Source: Duganella sp. Root1480D1
GTDB taxonomy: Bacteria > Pseudomonadota > Gammaproteobacteria > Burkholderiales > Burkholderiaceae_D
DNA: 64,000 bases
NCBI RefSeq assembly: GCF_001427305.1
Contig: NZ_LMFZ01000009.1
Coordinates: 1 to 64,000 of the forward strand
Direction of reading: 5' to 3'
How positions within the stretch are numbered: position 1 is the stretch's first letter; every line of letters begins with the position of its first letter. The notes beneath the pieces are model-generated. The model was not told the origin of the DNA. It made no database searches and worked only from the letters and a program-made list of their open reading frames with translations. Positions 16,633 to 24,781 of this stretch are shown here, one piece after another. The translations under genes and the position numbers were made by a program.

Positions 16633-18057
16633 TTACCCTCCTGTGCCGATTGTCGGTGGAGACCTGCAATTGTCGCAAGTACCGCAGCGCTCTATGCCAG
16701 CAGATTCGTCGCCAAAATAGTCAAGCAGCAGCTTCCAGCGGCAATAGCCGCTCTGCGCGTAAGACACCATCTGCGCCAATGCATCGCGGTCGTGCTCCTG
16801 CTTCTCGCGATAGCGTTCTGCCAGGCGCTCAAGATCCACCGGGCGAGGAGCATTGCCGGCCAGGCGATATTGCAGCTTGCGGTCCTGTTTCAGCCAGCCA
16901 CCCTCCTTCAGCAGCTTGAGCGCGACCTGGCTGCGTTTGTCGCGCGGCCGCTCGCCATTGGAGGCTGCGTCATAGGCCGCACGCAGCAGGGCCGCATCGG
17001 GATAGCTGCGCGCCAGGAAGAATTGTTGCACCCGCTTGTCCTCATGGAAATACAATAGCGTGCAGTCGGCCGCGTCGGCGTCGCGCCCTGCCCGCCCGGC
17101 CTCCTGGTAATAGGCTTCCAGGCTGGCCGGTACCTGCAGGTGGATCACGAAGCGGATGTCGGGCTTGTCGATGCCCATGCCGAAAGCATTGGTCGCCACC
17201 ATCACGCGGCGCGCGCCGGACATGAACATTTCCTGGTTCTGGTGGCGCTCGCCGGCATGCAGCTTGCCGTGGTAGAGCGCCACGCTTTCACCGGCTTCCT
17301 CAAGCACCGCCAGCATTTCTTGCGCAGCCTTGACGGTGGCGGTGTAGACGATGCCGCTGCCACCGGATTCCCGCACCAGGCGCAGCGCCTCTGCCGCACG
17401 CTCGTCGGCGTTGGTCACCTGGCGCACGGCCAGGTGCAGGTTGGGACGGTAGATGCCGGTATTCACCACCCGCATCTTCGGCGCACCAAGCTGGCGGCGG
17501 ATATCGTCCACCACTTCGTCGGTAGCAGTGGCGGTCAGCGCCAATACCGGCGGACGGCCCAGTGCATCGAGTGCCGCGCCGATATCGAGGTAAGCCGGAC
17601 GGAAGTCATGGCCCCAGCGCGAGATGCAGTGGGCTTCATCCACCACCACCAGGCCGATGTCGGCCTTATGCAGCAAGGACATGAACTCGGGCGTGGCCAG
17701 CCGTTCCGGTGTGCAGAACACTATGCGGTCTTCATTATTCTGCAAGCCCTGCAGCGCCTCATGCTGTTCTTCGGCCGACACCTTGCTGTTGAGCTGCCCC
17801 ACTTCGATGCCGATATCGTCGAGCTTTTCAGCCTGGTCCTTCATCAGCGAGATCAGGGGCGATACCACCACCGTGCTGCCCTTCAGGATGGATGCCGGAA
17901 TCTGGTAGCACAGCGACTTGCCGCTGCCGGTCGGCATGATGGCAAGCGTATCCTGGCCCGCCAGCACGCTGTCGATCACTTGTTGCTGGCCAGCACGGAG
18001 ACGTTCGACGCCGAATACCTCGCGCAGCAGATGGCGGATTTGATGATGAGTAGCCAT
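16633..18057 (-). CDS. recQ: RecQ-family ATP-dependent DNA helicase (short form)
   Basis: This is a 474-residue 3'-5' DNA helicase. Motifs: Walker A MPTGSGKS (41-48), VVDEAHCISRWGHDFRP (DEAH and aromatic loop), LTATATDEV, TNAFGMGIDKPD and YYQEAGRAGRD. The RecQ zinc-binding cysteines are Cys439, Cys458, Cys461 and Cys464 near the very end. The winged-helix and HRDC domains of full RecQ are missing, so it is shorter than E. coli RecQ. It heads the operon recQ - exonuclease - ligase - Lhr-like helicase - pdeM, with only 2 bases to the next gene, so a role with the ligase module is likely. The start codon is 64 bases from the divergent fRMsr gene. Confidence 0.88.
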   Translation of the reverse strand: MATHHQIRHLLREVFGVERLRAGQQQVIDSVLAGQDTLAIMPTGSGKSLCYQIPASILKGSTVVVSPLISLMKDQAEKLDDIGIEVGQLNSKVSAEEQHEALQGLQNNEDRIVFCTPERLATPEFMSLLHKADIGLVVVDEAHCISRWGHDFRPAYLDIGAALDALGRPPVLALTATATDEVVDDIRRQLGAPKMRVVNTGIYRPNLHLAVRQVTNADERAAEALRLVRESGGSGIVYTATVKAAQEMLAVLEEAGESVALYHGKLHAGERHQNQEMFMSGARRVMVATNAFGMGIDKPDIRFVIHLQVPASLEAYYQEAGRAGRDADAADCTLLYFHEDKRVQQFFLARSYPDAALLRAAYDAASNGERPRDKRSQVALKLLKEGGWLKQDRKLQYRLAGNAPRPVDLERLAERYREKQEHDRDALAQMVSYAQSGYCRWKLLLDYFGDESAGIERCGTCDNCRSPPTIGTGG

Positions 18058-18121
18058 GCCCGCAACTTAACGCGATTGCTGGTAAGATGTCGGCGTCCTA
18101 AGTAACATACCGAGCTGCAAT

Positions 18122-18631
18122 ATGTCTTTCTCTCTCAGCGAAACCACCTACAGCACCGATACCCCCGAAGCCAAGCGCGCCATGTACGCAGACCTGCGCG
18201 CGCAACTGGGTGGCCTGGTGCACGGCGAACATGACTGGATCGCCAACACGGCTAATGCCAGCTCGCTGGTCTTCAACAGCATGCCCGGCTTGAACTGGGC
18301 GGGTTTCTATTTCATGCAAGGCCCGGATGAGTTGGTGCTGGGCCCGTTCCAGGGCAAGCCAGCCTGCATCCGCATCAAGAAAGGCCGCGGCGTGTGCGGC
18401 AGCACCGTTGAAAAGCGCGCGACCAGCGTGGTGGAAGACGTGCATGCCTTCCCTGGCCACATCGCCTGCGATGCCGCCTCGCGCTCGGAACTGGTGGTGC
18501 CGATCTTCGGCAAGGACGGCGAGGTGATCGGTGTGTTCGACCTCGACAGCCCACTGCCGGGCCGCTTCGATGCAGTCGACGCCGAAGGCATCGAATCGCT
18601 GGTTCGCATCCTCGAACAATCCCGCCCCTGA
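18122..18631 (+). CDS. msrC: Free methionine-(R)-sulfoxide reductase (GAF domain)
   Basis: This 169-residue GAF-domain enzyme reduces free L-methionine-(R)-sulfoxide in the cytoplasm. The three catalytic and resolving cysteines of the family are all present: Cys82 (PACIRI), Cys92 (GRGVCGST) and Cys116 (HIACDAASRSE). Other family signatures are LNWAGFYFM, DVHAFPGHI, VPIFGKDGEVIGVFDLDS and RFDAVDAEG. Length is normal for the family. It is transcribed away from the recQ repair operon and probably has its own promoter in the 64-base gap. A hairpin at 18644-18673 follows the stop. Confidence 0.92.
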   Translation: MSFSLSETTYSTDTPEAKRAMYADLRAQLGGLVHGEHDWIANTANASSLVFNSMPGLNWAGFYFMQGPDELVLGPFQGKPACIRIKKGRGVCGSTVEKRATSVVEDVHAFPGHIACDAASRSELVVPIFGKDGEVIGVFDLDSPLPGRFDAVDAEGIESLVRILEQSRP

Positions 18632-18643
18632 CCTGTCTCAATT

Positions 18644-18676
18644 CTTGCTCCAGTCGCGCTTGACTGGGGCAAGTTT
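18644..18676 (+). terminator. Possible terminator after msrC
   Basis: A 12-base stem (18644-18655 with 18662-18673, one G-T pair) with a 6-base loop follows the msrC stop by 12 bases. Only a short T-run follows, so termination may be weak. Confidence 0.5.
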
Positions 18677-18708
18677 CAACGCCTAGCCTGTCCTTTGGGA
18701 GGCTAGCC

Positions 18709-19140
18709 ATGAACCATACCGCTTACGAAGAAGATTTCATTCCCTGGGTCGAAACCCAGGCCGCCTTGCTGCGCGACCGCAAATTCGTTTTGCTCGACAT
18801 CCCCAACCTCTACGAGGAGTTGACCAGCATGGCGTCCCATATTCGACACCAACTTGCCAGCCGCCTGCGGGTGCTGGAGGTACATTTGCTCAAATGCAGC
18901 TTCCAGCCGAAACGAAAGTCGAGTAGTTGGCATAAGACGATCTGCGAACAGCGCGCCCGAATAGCTCAGCTCTTGCAGCACTACCCCAGCTTGCAGCATG
19001 ACTTGCCCGACGAAGCAGTTGGCGCCTACACGGTCGCAGTACGGCAAGCTGCACGCGAAACAGGCTTGGCCGCCGCGCGTTTCCCGGCAGTGCTACCGTT
19101 CACTGTTGACGAACTGCTTGACTTCGACTTTGAGCCTTAG
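18709..19140 (+). CDS. DUF29 family protein
   Basis: This is a 143-residue soluble protein with the DUF29 layout: N-terminal YEEDFIPWVETQAALLRDRKF, then NLYEELTSMASHIRHQLASRLRVLEVHLLKC, a SSSWHKTICEQR segment with the conserved Trp, and a C-terminal FPAVLPFTVDELLDFDFEP. It has a ribosome-binding site GGGAGG 11 bases upstream. DUF29 proteins are mostly helical and of unknown function, often in multiple copies in Cyanobacteria and Proteobacteria. It sits alone between msrC and the converging TSUP gene, so context does not help. Confidence 0.85.
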   Translation: MNHTAYEEDFIPWVETQAALLRDRKFVLLDIPNLYEELTSMASHIRHQLASRLRVLEVHLLKCSFQPKRKSSSWHKTICEQRARIAQLLQHYPSLQHDLPDEAVGAYTVAVRQAARETGLAAARFPAVLPFTVDELLDFDFEP

Positions 19141-19211
19141 GCAAGACCGCTCCGACCTTTACGGCGATACTGACCAGGACACCAAGCGTCCCGATTGTTT
19201 CCAGCAATGCG

Positions 19212-19976
19212 TTAAGCATGATTCCCTCCGAAGTAAGTCTTCCAGAAAAATGCCAGCGTAATACCGGACGTCGCGGCTAGCGTGATGGCGCGGATCACCT
19301 CGGGCGGTGCGCGCCGCCCAATCCTGGCGCCACCGTAGCCGCCGACGACGGCGCCAGCCAGCATCGCCAGCGTTACGGGCCAGTGCACCGCATTGGCCAT
19401 GCTGAACGCCAGCACCGCCACCGCATTGGCAGCGCTGACCAGCAAGGTGCGCGGTGCATTCAGATCCTTCAGGTCGCGCTTGTCGATCAAGCCCCACATG
19501 GCCATCATCATGATCCCCACTGCCCCGCCGAAGTAACCGCCGTACACGCCCAGCGCGAACTGCACCGCCAGCACCGCCGGTGCGTGCACCTGCCAGCGTG
19601 CGCGCAAGGCGTTGCCCAGGCGCCGTCCAAAGGCCAGCGCAACCGACGCTACCAGAAGCAGCCATGGCAGCACCAGGGTGAAAGCAGTCGATGAAGTGCG
19701 CAGCAACAGCAAGGCGCCGGCCAGGCCGCCGCACAGCGTTGCGACCAGCAGCGCGCGCAGCGGCACCCCGCCGACCGGCCGCAGCCCGTCGCGGTAGGCC
19801 CAGGCGCTGGCCAGCCCGCCTGGAAACAGCGCCACCGTGCTGGAAGCATTCGCCTGAACCGGTGGCACACCCACGGTAATCAGCGCCGGCAGGCTGACGA
19901 AAGAGCCGCCGCCGGCCAGCGCGTTCATCGCTCCGGCCAGCAACCCTGCGGAAAAAGTCAGAATCATCGCATCCAT
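19212..19976 (-). CDS. TSUP/TauE-SafE family membrane exporter
   Basis: This is a 254-residue inner-membrane protein with seven to eight hydrophobic helices. The N-terminal half has AGLLAGAMNALAGGGSFVSLP and GVPPVQANASSTVALFPG, and the second half repeats the theme with GVYGGYFGGAVGIMMMA and NAPRTLLVSAANAVA, the two inverted repeats typical of TauE/SafE (YfcA-like) transporters. Such proteins export sulfite or organosulfonates or are of unknown substrate. I use the ATG at 19976; an ATG at 19967 is an alternative, as no strong ribosome-binding site separates them. It is divergent from a LysR gene with an 88-base intergenic region, the usual arrangement for a regulator and its target. Confidence 0.85.
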   Translation of the reverse strand: MDAMILTFSAGLLAGAMNALAGGGSFVSLPALITVGVPPVQANASSTVALFPGGLASAWAYRDGLRPVGGVPLRALLVATLCGGLAGALLLLRTSSTAFTLVLPWLLLVASVALAFGRRLGNALRARWQVHAPAVLAVQFALGVYGGYFGGAVGIMMMAMWGLIDKRDLKDLNAPRTLLVSAANAVAVLAFSMANAVHWPVTLAMLAGAVVGGYGGARIGRRAPPEVIRAITLAATSGITLAFFWKTYFGGNHA

Positions 19977-20034
19977 GCCAACGATGTTAGTCGCCCGGCG
20001 GCAGCCACGCAATCTGGCAATTCCGGTGCTACAC

Positions 20035-20049
20035 TTCGGAAATTCCGAA
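20035..20049. promoter_or_regulatory. 15-base perfect palindrome, likely LysR operator
   Basis: TTCGGAA-A-TTCCGAA is a perfect inverted repeat containing the T-N11-A spacing favoured by LysR-type regulators. It lies between the TSUP exporter start (19976) and the LysR start (20065), 15 bases before the latter. Confidence 0.55.
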
Positions 20050-20064
20050 TGCTGGAGACTTCTG

Positions 20065-20964
20065 ATGCGCTTTGACCTGACCGATATGCGGCTTTTCCTC
20101 ACCGTGGTGGAATGCGGCAGCCTGACCCAGGGCGCGCGCACCATGCACCTGGCGCTGGCCTCGGTCAGTGAACGTATTGCCGGCATGGAGGCGGCGCTGG
20201 GCGCTGCGCTGCTTGAGCGCAACCGGCGCGGCGTGCGCGCCACTGCGGCAGGCGAAGCGCTGGTGCGCCACGCGCGCTCGATCCTGGGCCAGGTCGAGCA
20301 GATGCGCGGCGAATTGCGCACCTATGCAACGGGCTTGAAGGGCCGCATCCGCCTGCTGTCCAATTCCGCCGCCCTGGCGGCATTCCTGCCGCCCCACCTG
20401 TGCCGCTTCCTCGCCGCCTATCGCGACCTGTCGATTGATTTGCTGGAGCGCCCCAGCGCGGAAATCGTCCAGTCCATGGTGGACCGCCGCGCCGACCTGG
20501 GCATCGTAGCCGACATCACCGACTTCGGCCCACTGCAAACGCACCTGATCGCCAGCGACCAGTTGGTGGTGGTCGCCAGCCATGCCCATCGCGTGGCCAG
20601 GAAAACTGCCGTGACATTCGCCGACATCCTTGGCGAGCCTATTGTCGGCATCGCCGATACCGCACTCGAAACCCACCTCGGCGAGCGCGCCTCGCGCCTG
20701 GGCCACCAGCTCGACTACCGCATCCTGTTGCGCAACATCGACCATGTGGCCATGCACGTCGAAGCCGGTATCGGCATTTCCATCATGTCAGGTGCCGTGG
20801 CGCGGCAATTGCGGCGCGAGCTGGCCATCGCGCCGCTGGCGGAAACCTGGGCCACGCGCCGCCTCTACCTGTGCGCGCGCGACTTTTCGGCCCTGACGCC
20901 GCACGCCAGGCTGCTGGCCAGACAGTTGCTGGAAGATGCACCGCCAACCGCCTCAGGCCAGTAG
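20065..20964 (+). CDS. LysR-family transcriptional regulator
   Basis: This is a 299-residue regulator. The start at 20065 has GGAGA 8 bases upstream; the frame is open further upstream without support. The winged helix-turn-helix covers about 1-60 (RLFLTVVECGSLTQGARTMH then SVSERIAGMEAALGAALLER), followed by the linker helix and two periplasmic-binding-like effector lobes (for instance LKGRIRLLSNSAALAAFLPP and ADLGIVADITDFG). It is divergent from the TSUP exporter, which it probably controls through the palindrome at 20035-20049. Its 3' end overlaps the converging HDOD gene by 12 bases. Confidence 0.9.
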   Translation: MRFDLTDMRLFLTVVECGSLTQGARTMHLALASVSERIAGMEAALGAALLERNRRGVRATAAGEALVRHARSILGQVEQMRGELRTYATGLKGRIRLLSNSAALAAFLPPHLCRFLAAYRDLSIDLLERPSAEIVQSMVDRRADLGIVADITDFGPLQTHLIASDQLVVVASHAHRVARKTAVTFADILGEPIVGIADTALETHLGERASRLGHQLDYRILLRNIDHVAMHVEAGIGISIMSGAVARQLRRELAIAPLAETWATRRLYLCARDFSALTPHARLLARQLLEDAPPTASGQ

Positions 20965-21789
20965 CGCCGCCCCCATCGAGCGCGCTTCGGCGGCGGCCAG
21001 GTCGAGCAGTTCGGCAAGGTCGGGGAAATTTTCCAGGCATTGCACGATGTCGGAGCGCCGCACCAGGTAATCGTCCTGCAGCGCAGGCAGCGGCGACAGC
21101 ACGGGACACAGGTGGCGCGCCAGCAGCAGCGTGTCGCGCAGGCCGGACGGCGGCAGGCTGATGGCGCCATCGCGCAGCGTCATGATGGCGGCGCCCACCG
21201 CTTCCGGCACTTGCAGCTTGCGCAGCACTTCACGCGCCACGATTTCCTGTACCGGACCCAGGCGCGAGCCCATTTCATCGAGCAAGCCAGGTAGCTGGTC
21301 AGCCTGCGACAGCAGGAAGAAATTGCCGGCCTCATGCACGATACCGGCAAACAGCGCGGTGTCGGGATCTGTGCGGGTGATATGGTGCGCCACCTGGTAG
21401 GCGATGGCTGCCACGTGGGCGGAATACTTCCACAATTGCTCGGCGCGCTCGCGCAGTTGGGGATCGCGGATGCGGGCGCCGAACTGGCGTACCACCATGG
21501 CGGCGGCCAGCGAATACAGGTTGCGGTAGCCAAGCCGCATCACGGCAGCGCGGGCGCTGGTGATGGCCGGCGCGCCGTGGCGCCGGAACACTGCGGCATT
21601 GGCCAGGGCGACGGCACGCGCCGCCAGCACCGGTTCGCCCAGCACCTTGCGCGCTATTTCATCGTCGTGACAATCAGGGTCAGCCAATGCAAGCTGCAAT
21701 GCCAGTGCGGCATTGACGCTGGTGGGGAATACCAGTTCCCCACGCTGCACTTCCGAGATAATGGTGGCTAAGTCCCTGAGCTTTTCCAT
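20953..21789 (-). CDS. HDOD domain protein
   Basis: This is a 278-residue cytoplasmic protein made almost entirely of one HDOD domain, a catalytically inactive relative of HD phosphohydrolases. Typical segments are LVFPTSVNAALALQLALADP, EIARKVLGEPVLAARAVALAN, AVMRLGYRNLYSLAAAMVV, HVAAIAYQVAHH and ALFAGIVHEAGNFFLL; the HD pair of active enzymes is absent (HEAG in its place). HDOD proteins serve as scaffolds in signalling and cell-cycle or motility control. It lies next to, and 8 bases upstream of, a chemoreceptor gene on the same strand order (chemoreceptor first, then HDOD), so the two may form an operon. Confidence 0.85.
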   Translation of the reverse strand: MEKLRDLATIISEVQRGELVFPTSVNAALALQLALADPDCHDDEIARKVLGEPVLAARAVALANAAVFRRHGAPAITSARAAVMRLGYRNLYSLAAAMVVRQFGARIRDPQLRERAEQLWKYSAHVAAIAYQVAHHITRTDPDTALFAGIVHEAGNFFLLSQADQLPGLLDEMGSRLGPVQEIVAREVLRKLQVPEAVGAAIMTLRDGAISLPPSGLRDTLLLARHLCPVLSPLPALQDDYLVRRSDIVQCLENFPDLAELLDLAAAEARSMGAALLA

Positions 21790-21797
21790 GCAAGAAA

Positions 21798-23819
21798 TTA
21801 TACCGAGGCCGCCCGCAATGCGCGCACATTGCCTGGCAAGCGCCGCGAGGCAGCTGATTTACGCACTGCCGGTGCGGCCGCGCCCTCATTTCCCAGCGTG
21901 AAGATGCTGATCGATTTCACCAGCATTTGCGCCTGGTCCTGCAGGCTGGCCGATGCGGCCGCGGTCTGCTCCACCAGCGCCGCGTTCTGCTGCGTGGTGT
22001 CGTCCATCTGCGTCACGGCCATATTGATTTGCTCGATGCCGTTACCCTGCTCGGCCGATGCGGTGGCGATTTCCTGCATGATGGTGGTAATGCCCTGCAC
22101 GCTCTTCAACACTTCCTGCATTGCCAGGCCGGCTTCGCCGACCAGGCGGTTGCCGGTTTCGACGCGGTCGACGCTATGGCTGATCAAGTCCTTGATCTCC
22201 TTGGCCGCCGAGGCCGAACGCTGCGCCAGGTTGCGCACTTCGGAGGCCACCACCGCAAAGCCGCGTCCCTGCTCGCCGGCGCGCGCCGCTTCCACTGCGG
22301 CGTTGAGCGCGAGGATATTGGTCTGGAAGGCGATGCCATCGATCACGCCGATGATGTCCACGATCTTGCGCGAGCTGTCATTGATTTCGCCCATGGTCTG
22401 CACCACTTGCGACACCACTTCGCCGCCCTTGCTGGCCACGCCGGAAGCGGTATGCACCAGGTGGTTGGCCTGGCGCGCATTGTCGGCAGTCTGCTTGACG
22501 GTGGAAGTCAGTTCTTCCATCGACGACGCGGTCTCTTCCAGGTTGGAGGCTTGCGCTTCCAGCCGCGAGGACACGTCGGCATTGCCGGTCGCGATATCGC
22601 GGCTGGCGGCATTGATCTGGTCCACGCTGGCGCGCACGTCGGACACGATGCCGCGCAAGCTCTCGCTCATGGTCTTGAGCGAGCGCAGCAACTGCCCCAC
22701 TTCATTGGGCGGGCCGACGTCGAAGTCGCTATCGAGTTTCCCCTGCGCCACCTCGTCCGCCACGGCGATGGCATTTTGCAGCGGCCCCGTCACCGAACGG
22801 GCAATCAACACGCAGATCCATGCCGCAAGCGCAAACAGCAGCACCATCGAGACCACCATGATCCAGCGCTGTTCGGTAAAGCCGGAGATCTTCCCGGACA
22901 GCATGGCTTCGATTTCCTTCGCCGCCGCCTCGTTGACCGCGAACTGCATATCGATTGCCGCCGTAGTCTTGGCCACCCATTCCTCGCCGGAATACGTCAG
23001 CGGATCGGCTTTGACGATCTGTTCCGTGCCAAGTTCGACGATCTTGCGCGCAGCATCCCCCGCAGCGCGCAATTGCGCACCGAGCTTGGCGTCGATGGCA
23101 GGATTGGCTGCGCCAGCCTTGCCAAAGGCAGTCAGCGTCTGGTCCAGGCGGTCTGTCACGCGCGACATGATGGCCGCTTGCTGCATGCGGTCTTCAGGCG
23201 TGGCTTCTTTTTTTGCCAGCAGGCCCGCCCCTTTGGCGCGGGTCTTGCCGGTCTCCTCGGTCAGCCATGGCAACTGGTAAAACATCGACTGGATGAGCTG
23301 GTAGGTATCCTTGTCGGGATCCAGGCTCAGGCCATAGGCGTCGCCAATCAGCTCATTGACCTTGAGCAGCTTGGGCATCAGGCCAGTATGTCCGGCATAG
23401 CTTTGCGGCACGGTGATCTTGCCTTCGGCCACATTGTTGCGCAGGGTTTCCCATTCCTGCTTGGCAGCGGCGAAGGCATCGATGATGGCCTTGTCGCCCA
23501 GCGCGGCAGCAGCCTTTTCCAGGCGGGCGTAAGCTGCGTCCGCCTCGATCTGCTTGGCGCGGCGTTTTTCAGCCGCGGCGTTCACGCCCCCCAGTACCAG
23601 CGCCGACAAGCCGCGGTGCTGTTGCGTGTATTGGACGACTTTCAGGCCGTCCACCACGATAGGCAGGCCTTCATATTCGCCCTGGTAGGCTTCCAGCACC
23701 TTGCCGGCTTCACGCATGTAGAGATAAGCGGGAATGATTGCCAGCAGCGCCGCGATCAGGCCGAGGATCATGAACTTATGACCCAGCTTGAGTTGAGCGA
23801 GAAGGGAGGTAGGATTCAT
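21798..23819 (-). CDS. Methyl-accepting chemotaxis protein
   Basis: This is a 673-residue transmembrane chemoreceptor. The first membrane helix is at about 16-34 and the second near 318-342, bounding a large helical periplasmic domain of about 280 residues that contains a [16 protein letters not shown] segment typical of nitrate- and nitrite-sensor-like (NIT) domains. A HAMP domain follows ([19 protein letters not shown]). The signalling hairpin tip near residues 480-520 is [20 protein letters not shown] followed by [12 protein letters not shown]. There is no CheB/CheR pentapeptide at the C-terminus. The ligand is unknown. The HDOD gene follows after 8 bases. Confidence 0.9.
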   Translation of the reverse strand: MNPTSLLAQLKLGHKFMILGLIAALLAIIPAYLYMREAGKVLEAYQGEYEGLPIVVDGLKVVQYTQQHRGLSALVLGGVNAAAEKRRAKQIEADAAYARLEKAAAALGDKAIIDAFAAAKQEWETLRNNVAEGKITVPQSYAGHTGLMPKLLKVNELIGDAYGLSLDPDKDTYQLIQSMFYQLPWLTEETGKTRAKGAGLLAKKEATPEDRMQQAAIMSRVTDRLDQTLTAFGKAGAANPAIDAKLGAQLRAAGDAARKIVELGTEQIVKADPLTYSGEEWVAKTTAAIDMQFAVNEAAAKEIEAMLSGKISGFTEQRWIMVVSMVLLFALAAWICVLIARSVTGPLQNAIAVADEVAQGKLDSDFDVGPPNEVGQLLRSLKTMSESLRGIVSDVRASVDQINAASRDIATGNADVSSRLEAQASNLEETASSMEELTSTVKQTADNARQANHLVHTASGVASKGGEVVSQVVQTMGEINDSSRKIVDIIGVIDGIAFQTNILALNAAVEAARAGEQGRGFAVVASEVRNLAQRSASAAKEIKDLISHSVDRVETGNRLVGEAGLAMQEVLKSVQGITTIMQEIATASAEQGNGIEQINMAVTQMDDTTQQNAALVEQTAAASASLQDQAQMLVKSISIFTLGNEGAAAPAVRKSAASRRLPGNVRALRAASV

Positions 23820-24041
23820 GGCAGTTTCCTAAAGTCAAGTTTGGCAAAAAGTGCGTGTCAGCACCGCGATACCTCTTGCTTTGATCTTATGCCGATTTAT
23901 GGCCCAGCGTTACAATTCGTTAGAATTTGCTACGCAAATCTTTTTCTTAATCCCTATTTGTGTTGCAGCCGCGCGAAACAATTGCAAATGAAGAATTTAA
24001 CTTTCATGATGCATGTAAAAGCGCTTTGCTATAGTGCGTGT
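23820..24041. other. Divergent intergenic region, AT-rich
   Basis: This 222-base region separates the chemoreceptor (minus) from the binding-protein gene (plus) and should contain both promoters. A TATAGT at 24030-24035 lies only 6 bases before the ATG at 24042, and no ribosome-binding site precedes that ATG, but I see no good -35 box at the right spacing, so I do not call a promoter. Confidence 0.5.
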
Positions 24042-24779
24042 ATGAAATTTTTAATGCCGTTGCTGACGCTGATTGTGTCTTTGCTGCTGCCTGCGGCAAG
24101 GGCGGAAACAGTGACGGTATATACCAGCGCCAATTTCGCGCCCCTGGTGATCGACGGCACCCGCGGTATCTATTACGAAGCAATCGACTACCTGAACAAA
24201 CAGGCCACGGACGGCACCAGTTTCCGGCTGGCCTACCTGCCGCGCAAACGGCTGCAGATGCGGCTGGAAGACGGCACGCTGGACGGCGTCGTTATTGGCA
24301 TGATGCCCCAATGGTTTGATGACGTCGCACAGAAGAAATACCTGTGGACCACGGCCTTCGCCATCGATCACTTCGTGCTGGTGTCGCGCGCCGAACGTCC
24401 GGTGCAGATGGATGTCCCGCAAGGGCTGGCCGGCAAATCAATCGGCCTGACGCTGGGCTATGTCTATCCGGGAATCGATGAATGGATACAGCGCCACGGC
24501 CTGCAGCGCCAGGATGCCATGAGCGAGGAGATCAACCTGGAGAAGCTGCGCCGCGGCCGCATCGATTGCGTGGCGGTGTCGGAATCGGCAGCGCGCTATT
24601 TCGTGCGCCTGCACGGCTTGCACGGCAGCCTGACCTTCGTCGATTTGCCGGGCCGCGCCACCGAACGCCGCTTCCTGGTGCCACTGGGGCGCATTGACCT
24701 GTTCGACAAACTGGCGCCGATCGTCAAGCGCATGCGCGAAGACCCGCTGTGGCTGCGCATGACGTCCAAATATCAGTAG
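24042..24779 (+). CDS. Periplasmic solute-binding protein (amino-acid family 3 type)
   Basis: This is a 245-residue exported protein with signal peptide MKFLMPLLTLIVSLLLPAAR ending at ARA-E about residue 21. The mature part follows the family 3 binding-protein pattern: VTVYTSANFAPLVID, then GIYYEAIDYLN, RLQMRLEDGTLDGVVIG, YLWTTAFAIDHFVLVSR, LAGKSIGLTLGYVYPG and EEINLEKLRRGRIDCVAVSES. No permease or ATPase gene is next to it, so it may be an orphan sensor-type protein; the neighbouring chemoreceptor is divergent, and a link is only a guess. No clear ribosome-binding site precedes the ATG. The stop is 2 bases from the converging receptor stop. Confidence 0.85.
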   Translation: MKFLMPLLTLIVSLLLPAARAETVTVYTSANFAPLVIDGTRGIYYEAIDYLNKQATDGTSFRLAYLPRKRLQMRLEDGTLDGVVIGMMPQWFDDVAQKKYLWTTAFAIDHFVLVSRAERPVQMDVPQGLAGKSIGLTLGYVYPGIDEWIQRHGLQRQDAMSEEINLEKLRRGRIDCVAVSESAARYFVRLHGLHGSLTFVDLPGRATERRFLVPLGRIDLFDKLAPIVKRMREDPLWLRMTSKYQ

Positions 24780-24781
24780 TA

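Noticed and set aside
24022..24041. A leaderless promoter for the binding-protein gene
   Set aside because: TATAGT is well placed, but there is no -35 element at a normal distance.
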